Assembly (NCBI GenBank): GCA_946185785.1
Contig: CAMHKP010000024.1
Span: forward strand, 1 to 6,743
Direction of reading: 5' to 3'
Origin: an uncultured Alphaproteobacteria bacterium
GTDB taxonomy: Bacteria > Pseudomonadota > Alphaproteobacteria > Rs-D84
DNA: 6,743 bases
The stretch's first letter is position 1. Each line of letters starts with the position of its first letter. Of this stretch, positions 1 to 5,514 are shown piece by piece. Both the position numbers and the translations under genes were made by a program. The notes beneath the pieces are model-generated. The model had not been told where the DNA came from. It saw only the letters and a list, made by a program, of their open reading frames with translations, and made no database searches.

Positions 1-157
1 TCGCAACATCGGGATAATCGACTGGTGTATTTATGTCGTCGGTCCCCAGGTTCACAACCATATACCCCGCCGCATTCAGCATTTCGATTAAATACAATTT
101 TAGCCCCACCCCACGATGATCGGCAGCTATATAAACCTTGGATACTGTTTTATTCAT
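1..157 (-). CDS. rpiB: Ribose-5-phosphate isomerase B, N-terminal part (cut by window edge)
   Basis: The first 52 residues of a LacA/RpiB-family sugar-phosphate isomerase, which interconverts ribose 5-phosphate and ribulose 5-phosphate in the cytosolic non-oxidative pentose phosphate pathway. The start reads MNKTVSKVYIAADHRGVGLK, matching the family's opening beta strand and D-H-x-G phosphate/sugar-binding segment (D13, H14, G16). It is followed by a helix, then NLGTDD and PVDYPDVA, the usual G-T and V-D-Y-P-D-x-A positions. The rest, including the expected catalytic Cys, lies beyond base 1. The ATG (157-155) overlaps the bactofilin stop in ATGAATAA, and an AAGGA Shine-Dalgarno 8 bases upstream sits inside the bactofilin tail, so it is the last visible gene of the minus-strand operon. 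The family call is firm for so short a piece; the exact substrate (ribose versus allose or galactose phosphates) cannot be settled here. Confidence 0.88.
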   Translation of the reverse strand, partial: MNKTVSKVYIAADHRGVGLKLYLIEMLNAAGYMVVNLGTDDINTPVDYPDVA

Positions 158-509
158 GCTTTTTATCCTTGTCTTTGCGTTTTGTTAATTTGCATTCCAA
201 TGCGGTATTCGCAGTGATGTTTAATGTGCGATAACTTAATTCGCCAATCATTTGTGCCGCACTGAACATATTTGCATTGTTGACCGTTGCTGGCCCTTTT
301 AATGTTCCGTGTAAAAACAGATTGTCGGCAACAATTGCGCCTTCGACACAACCGCCCCGCCCGATTACAACGGTCGTTGCGGTGACATCGCCCACAATGG
401 ACCCATGAATTTGAACGGTGTGATCTGTCTTTATATCGCCCGTCACATGACATCCCGCGCCAATGACGGTTGGTGATTGTTTTTCACTTGAATTAGTAAA
501 TGCTAGCAT
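150..509 (-). CDS. Bactofilin family cytoskeletal protein
   Basis: A 119-residue protein of the bactofilin (BacA/CcmA, formerly DUF583) family. These proteins polymerise without nucleotide through a short right-handed beta-helix and act as membrane-associated scaffolds for cell-wall enzymes. The core runs from about residue 13 to 108: it opens with TVIGAGCHVTGDIK, continues with QIHGSIVGDV and VVIGRGGCVEGAIVADNLFL, and shows the regular hydrophobic/Gly spacing of the helix turns. A short polar N-terminus (residues 1-12) precedes it and a Lys-rich tail (KRKDKDKKHE) follows, as is usual for bactofilins. The ATG is preceded by AAAGGA, partly over the end of the upstream peptidase gene, whose TAG is 4 bases away. 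Linkage to an M23 peptidase is a known arrangement (CcmA with Csd1 in Helicobacter, BacA with LmdC in stalked budding alphaproteobacteria). I infer that it localises the neighbouring hydrolase and helps set cell shape. Confidence 0.93.
   Translation of the reverse strand: MLAFTNSSEKQSPTVIGAGCHVTGDIKTDHTVQIHGSIVGDVTATTVVIGRGGCVEGAIVADNLFLHGTLKGPATVNNANMFSAAQMIGELSYRTLNITANTALECKLTKRKDKDKKHE
166..170 (-). promoter_or_regulatory. Ribosome binding site of rpiB inside the bactofilin gene
   Basis: On the minus strand AAGGA lies 8 bases before the rpiB ATG. It is embedded in the Lys/Asp codons of the bactofilin C-terminal tail (KDKDKKHE). It supports the ATG at 157 as the rpiB start and suggests that ribosomes finishing bactofilin restart on rpiB. 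Confidence 0.7.
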
Positions 510-513
510 CTCT

Positions 514-1791
514 CTATTCCTTTACAAATTTGCTGGGGTTAAACGGATCGCCCTTGTACCGAATTTCATAGTGCAAGTGTGGTCCCGTTGAACGCCCAGA
601 TGAACCCCCAAGTCCAACGACAGTTCCCGGACGAACCCAATCGCCACGTGCAACGGTCGCCTTGGACAAATGTGCATATAATGTGGTGAACCCAAGTCCA
701 TGGTCAATTTCCACCGTCAAACCATAACCAACACGTTCACCGGCTGAAATAACACGACCCGGTGCAACCGCCATAAGTTCGGTGCCAATTTTCCCAGCAA
801 AGTCAATACCGCGATGTTGCTTTTGTTTTCCAGTAAATGGATCTTTGCGCATACCATAGTTAGACGTCACGTTTAGTGATTTTACAGGTGCGCCCATTGG
901 CAATATACGTGCTAATTTTGCCAACCCGTTCCACAATTCCAAACCATCAGCCAGTTTTTGATATTTTGGATCAAGTGTCTTATTCATTTCCATTGGATTA
1001 AATGCGGCACCTACGGTTGGACTAGAATATTTATTTGCCTTTTCTACCAATGTCTTTTCATTAAGTCCCAGTGATGCAATTGTTGCGCTTATTCTTTTTA
1101 TATTCTTGCGCAAATCATCAACATTTTCGTTTGTCATCTTGGACACAACATCAACAATTTTAGCATCGGCTTCGGCAATTGCTTGGACATTTTCGGCAAT
1201 TTGATCGCTTTGTTTGCGCAGTGCTTCGTTTTCAGCGCGTACAATTTCATATTCAGCGGACAATTCTGCCATTTTTGTGTATTCGGGGGCATAGTCTGCA
1301 TTCGTGAACATTTCGGTCAATCGCGTGCGCAAGAAGTCTAGTTCGCCCCAAGTTTTAAGACGATTGTTTAATAATTCTTCCTTTTGTGCATCGGTCAATT
1401 TTTCCGCATGTAATATTTTATCGTCAGTGACGTTCAAATTGCGTGTTAATTCATTAAATTTGTTCAGGTAAGTCTGTAAATCAGCCATATGACGATCATG
1501 TGTGGCACGCATTTCTTCTAACTGGGCGGTGCGTTTTTGCAACATTGGACGATGATATATAAAGACATACGTAGACCATGTTGCCCATATAACAAGGCCT
1601 ATTTTTCCACAAAATCTGGTGAAACGCCAGAAACTGCTCTGTTGGTACGTATAAACATTACCATTTGGTGTGTCCATAACCGTAAATTCGCGCGATGGGA
1701 AAATACGCGCAATTACGCGCCAAATTGCGCGGAATGGCCATGATATCAGCGACCAGATGGATGAAAAATATCTTGTAATAAAACTTATCAT
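514..1791 (-). CDS. Membrane-anchored M23 (LytM) peptidoglycan endopeptidase with coiled coil
   Basis: A 425-residue zinc metallopeptidase predicted to cut peptidoglycan cross-links from the periplasm. Residues 1-33 are rich in Trp, Phe and Arg and look like a basic amphipathic membrane-binding helix. Residues 62-79 form one transmembrane segment, placing the N-terminus in the cytoplasm and the rest in the periplasm. About 82-250 is charged and heptad-like, probably coiled coil. The LytM domain spans about 305-425. It keeps zinc ligands H326 and D330 (HRGID) and H407 (second His of HLH), with catalytic histidines H374 (YAHLS) and H405, so it should be active rather than a degenerate activator. 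The ATG overlaps the methyltransferase stop as ATGA, with AGGG 5 bases upstream. Bactofilin follows after 4 bases. The layout matches bactofilin-controlled hydrolases such as LmdC; this exact partnership is inferred from position. The peptide bond cut is unknown. Confidence 0.93.
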   Translation of the reverse strand: MISFITRYFSSIWSLISWPFRAIWRVIARIFPSREFTVMDTPNGNVYTYQQSSFWRFTRFCGKIGLVIWATWSTYVFIYHRPMLQKRTAQLEEMRATHDRHMADLQTYLNKFNELTRNLNVTDDKILHAEKLTDAQKEELLNNRLKTWGELDFLRTRLTEMFTNADYAPEYTKMAELSAEYEIVRAENEALRKQSDQIAENVQAIAEADAKIVDVVSKMTNENVDDLRKNIKRISATIASLGLNEKTLVEKANKYSSPTVGAAFNPMEMNKTLDPKYQKLADGLELWNGLAKLARILPMGAPVKSLNVTSNYGMRKDPFTGKQKQHRGIDFAGKIGTELMAVAPGRVISAGERVGYGLTVEIDHGLGFTTLYAHLSKATVARGDWVRPGTVVGLGGSSGRSTGPHLHYEIRYKGDPFNPSKFVKE

Positions 1792-2477
1792 ATCTGCCCT
1801 AGTTTAGACAATGTGGCGGCAATAGTCAAGCCATCACGCAATACTAAATCACAATTCATATCCAGTCCGCGATTGACGGTGGAAATTCCGTGGGTGCCAA
1901 CACGTGCGCTTACCAATACGCGTTCAGCGGTTGTTTTCTTGCTAAATAATGGAAATATCGAAATGTCGCCACATGTTGTGGCCAAGACACTAATCGTATT
2001 GGCAAGTACCGCGCTGTCAACAATCGCGCAAATGGTGCCACGTGGCTTTACACGTGCAACGGCACGTTTAATCCAGTTAGATATATCAGCATTATGGTGG
2101 GCGTTATGGTGTGCGGGGGTGCCACGAAAGTATGGCGGATTTGTTATAACCAGATCAAATGTACGTGGGGTGCGCCATGTCATAATGTCGGCATTTATAA
2201 GTTCAATGGTTTTACCATTTAATTCGGCATTATGTTCGCATTCGGCCAGCATCTGTTTGGACGTATCTAGACCAACAGCGGTTTTAATATCTGGGTTGTT
2301 CGCCATCAAACACAATATTGCCCCGCCCGTTCCAACACCAACGTCCAGAACACTTTTGGCGCGTACATTTGCCGCCATTGCTGCCAGCCATACTGCATCA
2401 CATGTAGGATTGTATATTCCGCGTGCAAATTTAACACGTCCACCCATAAGGGTAAAAATTGCTTGTTTTTGAATCAT
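1788..2477 (-). CDS. SAM-dependent methyltransferase, TrmN6/COG4123-like (probable tRNA adenine-N6 methyltransferase)
   Basis: A 229-residue class I Rossmann methyltransferase. Motif I is VLDVGVGTGGA (residues 43-53), an acidic residue for the SAM ribose follows at D71, and motif IV is NPPYF (113-117), the signature of enzymes that methylate an amino group of adenine, cytosine or glutamine. The opening LMGGRVKFARG and IYNPTCDAVWLAA resemble the G-G-R-v and D-a-v-L-A stretches of COG4123, to which E. coli TrmN6/YfiC (N6-methylation of A37 in tRNA1Val) belongs. The RNA substrate is inferred from family only. I chose ATG at 2477; an in-frame TTG at 2498 would add seven residues outside the family pattern. 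It is the first gene of the minus-strand operon and its TGA overlaps the peptidase ATG. Residues 123-130 are HHNAHHNA, an odd duplicated insertion just after the active-site loop. PrmB-like glutamine methylation is a less likely alternative. Confidence 0.85.
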   Translation of the reverse strand: MIQKQAIFTLMGGRVKFARGIYNPTCDAVWLAAMAANVRAKSVLDVGVGTGGAILCLMANNPDIKTAVGLDTSKQMLAECEHNAELNGKTIELINADIMTWRTPRTFDLVITNPPYFRGTPAHHNAHHNADISNWIKRAVARVKPRGTICAIVDSAVLANTISVLATTCGDISIFPLFSKKTTAERVLVSARVGTHGISTVNRGLDMNCDLVLRDGLTIAATLSKLGQI

Positions 2478-2488
2478 GCCTATATAAT
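2459..2488 (+). promoter_or_regulatory. Candidate promoter of the divergent membrane-protein gene
   Basis: TATAAT at 2483-2488 is a perfect -10 consensus. TTGCTT at 2459-2464 lies 18 bases upstream, inside the start of the methyltransferase gene, and could be a -35 box. Transcription from about 2495 would leave a leader of roughly 20 bases carrying the Shine-Dalgarno. The -10 overlaps the opposing promoter's -10 on the other strand. Confidence 0.45.
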
Positions 2489-2511
2489 AATTCAACAAAA
2501 GAAAAAGGCAA
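2484..2511 (-). promoter_or_regulatory. Candidate promoter of the methyltransferase-M23-bactofilin-rpiB operon
   Basis: Reading the minus strand, TTGCCT (2511-2506) and TATTAT (2489-2484) are separated by 16 bases, a reasonable sigma-70-type pair. Transcription would begin about base 2477, on or next to the chosen ATG, so the message may have almost no leader; only a weak TAGG precedes that ATG. Inferred from sequence alone in an AT-rich gap. Confidence 0.4.
2502..2508 (+). promoter_or_regulatory. Ribosome binding site fixing the start of the membrane protein
   Basis: AAAAAGG lies 7 bases before the ATG at 2516 and supports that start. A longer in-frame reading from 2459 would run through the promoter and into the methyltransferase gene, and would add a polar segment with no family support. 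Confidence 0.65.
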
Positions 2512-2515
2512 GTTT

Positions 2516-3493
2516 ATGTTTGAAGATGCAATCATTGTTCAAAGTGCAATAAGTGCGTTTAATAATGCGGCACTGATGGCGCCTGCGTTTTTATGGTCTG
2601 CCGTTTTAACATTACCACTTTACGTGTTGGTGTGGGCATTGAATTTTGATATAACAAGTCGCCTTGGGTGGTCATTGCATATATTAAAGCACGTGTCTTT
2701 TTGGGTTGTGCTGATGACATTTGGATGGATTGTTCTGTTTGGGGGCAATTACAGTGTATTGCGTGATAATACATCGACATTACCATTTATGGTTGCGGCG
2801 ATTGTATTTGTGGCATCTGTGTTTGTGGGGTCGCATTTACGCACCAAGATATTTGCAAAACGTGAAAATTGGTTATATGTGGCGTTGGCGGCTGTTGCGC
2901 TGGGGCTGTCCGATACGCATGCATGGTGGGGACCATTATTACAGATTGGCGCAGCGGCATCTGGTTTCTTGGTTGGACATATAGCTAAATCGGAAATGCG
3001 TGATGTGCCAGGGGTGTTGCTTGTTATAATGGCAACGACAACTGCTATGTTGATGCAACCAGAATTCTTTCGCTTTGGGCAATTGGGAAATTTAACATGG
3101 CTGCATCTTATTGCGATAATGGTTGTTGGAATGTTGTTTGCGGCAACTGCTGCGGTGCGTAATATAAAACCATCGAACAAAATACACGACAGTGCATATG
3201 TTAAGTTAAAATGGATGGTGCGTTTTGTTGTTATGCTTGGTTTTGCAGTATTTATTATGACTGAATCTGTGCCAGTGTTCCTTGGGACAGTGGCGGCGAT
3301 GTTTGTGTTGTTTGCCCTTTCTGTGTGGCATTCAGGTAAAACACCGACTGCGCTGGGGGATAAGTTGTATGCGGCTACAATTTTGGCGTTTGGGATTATT
3401 ACAACTATGCCAGTTATATCTGCTATTGGAATTGTTTGCTTGGCAAATTTACCGCATGGGAATTTATGGGCTGAATCCAAATATTTGTTATAA
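2516..3493 (+). CDS. Polytopic inner-membrane protein of unknown function
   Basis: A 325-residue, strongly hydrophobic protein that I do not recognise. By eye there are about ten membrane segments: residues 19-43, 60-76, 90-107, 118-131, 138-156, 165-180, 194-213, 232-249, 253-271 and 285-309. Short loops separate them; the basic ones (108-117, RTKIFAKREN; 215-231, with several Lys) probably face the cytoplasm. No signal peptide, ATPase or recognisable catalytic motif is visible. Histidines and tryptophans near the fifth segment (DTHAWWGP, 133-140) are the most distinctive spot. The start follows from the AAAAAGG site. The gene diverges from the peptidase/bactofilin operon and lies 84 bases upstream of lpxA on the same strand, so partial co-transcription with lpxA-lpxB is possible. 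A link to the envelope is only a guess from the neighbours. Transport or a small-molecule permease-like role cannot be told apart. Confidence 0.8.
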   Translation: MFEDAIIVQSAISAFNNAALMAPAFLWSAVLTLPLYVLVWALNFDITSRLGWSLHILKHVSFWVVLMTFGWIVLFGGNYSVLRDNTSTLPFMVAAIVFVASVFVGSHLRTKIFAKRENWLYVALAAVALGLSDTHAWWGPLLQIGAAASGFLVGHIAKSEMRDVPGVLLVIMATTTAMLMQPEFFRFGQLGNLTWLHLIAIMVVGMLFAATAAVRNIKPSNKIHDSAYVKLKWMVRFVVMLGFAVFIMTESVPVFLGTVAAMFVLFALSVWHSGKTPTALGDKLYAATILAFGIITTMPVISAIGIVCLANLPHGNLWAESKYLL

Positions 3494-3545
3494 TTTGTTA
3501 TATTTATTTAATACCAATTAGTGTGCTGATAATGTATTATTTCTT

Positions 3546-3551
3546 TATAAT
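3546..3551 (+). promoter_or_regulatory. Candidate -10 box for lpxA-lpxB
   Basis: A perfect TATAAT lies 26 bases before the lpxA ATG, in the 84-base gap after the membrane-protein gene. Bases about 17-18 upstream (around GTGCTG at 3523-3528) are a poor -35. A GGGG run at 3564-3567, 10 bases before the ATG, is the likely ribosome site. No terminator hairpin separates this from the upstream gene, so read-through is also possible. The rest of the gap is AT-rich with a 10-base tandem repeat (TTTGTTATA plus A or T) at 3484-3503 and nothing else I can name. Confidence 0.4.
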
Positions 3552-3577
3552 AGTATGTTATATGGGGTTTAAATATT

Positions 3578-4378
3578 ATGGCAATACATCCAACTGCAAT
3601 TATTCACGAGGGTGCCGTTTTGGGCGCCGATTGTAAAATTGGTCCAAACTGTATAGTTGGTCCAAACGTTGTTCTGGGCGACCGTGTTGAATTAATATCA
3701 AATGTCGTTGTTGATGGAAAAACCACAATTGGCGATGATTCAATTGTATATCCATTTGCTGTTCTTGGCGTGATGAGTCAAGATTTGAAATGGCAGGATG
3801 AAAATACCATGACTGGTTTACGCATTGGCAAGCGTTGCCGTATTCGTGAATATGTGACAATTCATTCGGGGACACCTGCATCTGATGGTACGGAAATCGG
3901 TGATGATTGCCAGATTATGGTTAATGCCCATATTGGACACGATTGCAAGGTCGGCAATAATGTTGTTATGTCTAACCTGGTACAGGTTGCCGGTCATGTC
4001 GAAGTTGAAGATTTTGTTATATTGTCTGGTGGCGTTATGGTATTACAGTTTTCGCGAATTGGGCGAAATGCTTTTGTCGCGGCAATGACGGGTGTCACTA
4101 ATGATATTTTGCCATATGCCATATACGAAGGCAGTCCGCGTGCTGTATACCGTACAATAAATCGTGTTGGACTGATGCGTCATGGTTTTACCAACGAAGA
4201 TATGCATGCAATCCACGCTGTGTACAGTGCGGTTTTCCATGGTACCGAAGGTACGGTTTCCGAACGTCTGGCCAAGGTACGCAAGGAAGTTAAGAATAAT
4301 AAATACGCTATGGATGCCATAGACTTTATTGAAAATCGTTCTAAACGTGGAATTGGCACATCTAAAGATGCGGAATAA
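3578..4378 (+). CDS. lpxA: Acyl-ACP--UDP-N-acetylglucosamine O-acyltransferase LpxA
   Basis: A 266-residue cytosolic enzyme, full length for the family (about 262), catalysing the first step of lipid A synthesis: transfer of a 3-hydroxyacyl chain from ACP to the 3-OH of UDP-GlcNAc. Residues 2-185 show the hexapeptide-repeat left-handed beta-helix (IHPTAIIHEGAVLGADCKIG onward), with a helical C-terminal domain after it. The catalytic His is H121 (NAHIGHDC; E. coli H125), with H118 and H140 matching E. coli H122 and H144. Two substitutions stand out: L156 replaces E. coli H160 (MVLQFSRIG instead of xVHQF), and A169 occupies the E. coli G173 hydrocarbon-ruler position, which may favour a different or shorter acyl chain. 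The last 11 bases overlap lpxB, so the two are translationally coupled. Confident on identity; acyl-chain length is inference. Confidence 0.95.
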   Translation: MAIHPTAIIHEGAVLGADCKIGPNCIVGPNVVLGDRVELISNVVVDGKTTIGDDSIVYPFAVLGVMSQDLKWQDENTMTGLRIGKRCRIREYVTIHSGTPASDGTEIGDDCQIMVNAHIGHDCKVGNNVVMSNLVQVAGHVEVEDFVILSGGVMVLQFSRIGRNAFVAAMTGVTNDILPYAIYEGSPRAVYRTINRVGLMRHGFTNEDMHAIHAVYSAVFHGTEGTVSERLAKVRKEVKNNKYAMDAIDFIENRSKRGIGTSKDAE

Positions 4379-5501
4379 AAAACTTAAAATATTTATTATT
4401 GCTGGGGAAGTGTCGGGTGATGTGTTGGGCGCACGAATAATGCGCGAAATGAAAGACACAAAATTTGTTGGTATTGGTGGCGAAAATATGTCGCGCGCGG
4501 GCTTGAAACCCATATTCCCGATGGCTGATTTGGCGGTTATGGGTGCACTTGAGGTTGTTGCTCATGCGCGTACATTAACACATCGTATCAAACAAACCGT
4601 AAACGCAATTATAGATGAATCGCCAGACATTGTTTTGACCATAGATTCGCCTGGATTTGCGCACAGTGTGATTTCAAAATTGCGCAAATCGCGCGCGGGA
4701 CGCGATTTAATTGCGCATGGTATGCGTTTTCACCACGTCGTTGCGCCCCAGGTTTGGGCATGGCGACCCGGACGCGCGAAGAAATACGCCAAAATATTTG
4801 ATAAATTGTATGCGTTTTTTGACTTTGAATTGCCCTATTTTACTAAATATGGTCTGGACACGATGGCGGTGGGCCATCCAATTGCCGATGGGTTAATTGG
4901 CAGAAAGACACGTACAACAAAGCAAAAGATTGTCACACTTGTCCCAGGCAGCCGTATGTCCGAAGTGAAGCGTTTAATGCCGCTTTATCGCGAAGTCGTT
5001 GAAAAATTGGTGCAATCTGGCCATAGTTATAAATATGTAATACCAACGGTTGAAACAACACGCGAATATGTTGCGCAATCGGTGGATAAATGGCCTGTTT
5101 CGGTTGAATTGGTTGATTCAAGTGAACGTTATGATTTGTATGCAAAAACGTATATCGCCATTGTGGCCAGTGGCACTGTATCGGCTGAACTGGCGATGTT
5201 GCATATACCTGCAATTGTTGTTTATCGCATGAATCCAATAACAGTATGGTTGGCACGACGTGTAATAAATATTCATTGGGTATCATTGGTGAATATTTTG
5301 TTAAATCGTGGTGTGTATCCAGAATTGCTGGGTGGCGATGCAACGGTTGAAAACGTCATTCGTGAATTTATAAAATTGACGACATCAAATGCGCGAAAAA
5401 AGATGGTTGCTGATTTGTCATCGGCTGATAAATTATGGTATCGTCACAACAAATCTGCATCCAAGATGATTGCTGATGATTTGCGTTCTGTCGTAATATA
5501 A
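4368..5501 (+). CDS. lpxB: Lipid-A-disaccharide synthase LpxB
   Basis: A 377-residue GT-B-fold glycosyltransferase (family GT19), normal length, acting at the cytosolic face of the inner membrane. It joins 2,3-diacylglucosamine 1-phosphate (lipid X) to UDP-2,3-diacylglucosamine, giving the lipid A disaccharide. Seen: GEVSGDVLGA (13-22), LAVMGALEV (55-63), TIDSPGF (91-97, with D93 matching essential E. coli D98), APQVWAWR (126-133), VGHPIADG (168-175), LVPGSRMSEV (191-200, R196 matching E. coli R201), VASGTVSAE (266-274), VYRMNP (285-290) and SLVNILL (306-312, with N309 matching E. coli N316). G96 replaces the second Asp of the usual I-D-x-P-D-F. ATG at 4368 puts GEVSGD where the family has it; an upstream in-frame TTG (4329) or GTG (4347) would add residues inside lpxA. 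There is no strong Shine-Dalgarno, which fits coupling to lpxA by the 11-base overlap. lpxI, often found between these genes in alphaproteobacteria, is absent. Confidence 0.95.
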   Translation: MRNKKLKIFIIAGEVSGDVLGARIMREMKDTKFVGIGGENMSRAGLKPIFPMADLAVMGALEVVAHARTLTHRIKQTVNAIIDESPDIVLTIDSPGFAHSVISKLRKSRAGRDLIAHGMRFHHVVAPQVWAWRPGRAKKYAKIFDKLYAFFDFELPYFTKYGLDTMAVGHPIADGLIGRKTRTTKQKIVTLVPGSRMSEVKRLMPLYREVVEKLVQSGHSYKYVIPTVETTREYVAQSVDKWPVSVELVDSSERYDLYAKTYIAIVASGTVSAELAMLHIPAIVVYRMNPITVWLARRVINIHWVSLVNILLNRGVYPELLGGDATVENVIREFIKLTTSNARKKMVADLSSADKLWYRHNKSASKMIADDLRSVVI

Positions 5502-5514
5502 AACAATCTTTATC

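Noticed and set aside
1813..2472. Long open frame on the plus strand (219 residues) across the methyltransferase gene
   Set aside because: It is the antisense shadow of a gene with clear methyltransferase motifs; its translation shows no family pattern and has no good ribosome site.
2478..2498. Upstream TTG start for the methyltransferase
   Set aside because: It would add seven residues not seen in the family and place the start upstream of the candidate -10 box; ATG at 2477 fits better.
2749..3480. Long open frame on the minus strand (243 residues) opposite the membrane-protein gene
   Set aside because: Its composition (many Thr, Asn, Ile and Pro, no motif) is what the reverse of a hydrophobic gene gives. 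The plus-strand reading has a promoter, a ribosome site and coherent membrane helices.
3494..3577. Small RNA, riboswitch or intrinsic terminator before lpxA
   Set aside because: Only AT-rich sequence, a short tandem repeat and a -10-like box are seen; no GC stem followed by a T-run and no conserved RNA fold I can recognise.
4329..4367. TTG (4329) or GTG (4347) as the lpxB start
   Set aside because: Both lie inside lpxA and lengthen the N-terminus beyond the usual distance to the GExSGD motif; ATG at 4368 gives the normal length.
4043..4513. Minus-strand frame (156 residues) across the lpxA-lpxB junction
   Set aside because: It lies opposite two well-identified genes and its translation is not protein-like for any family I know.
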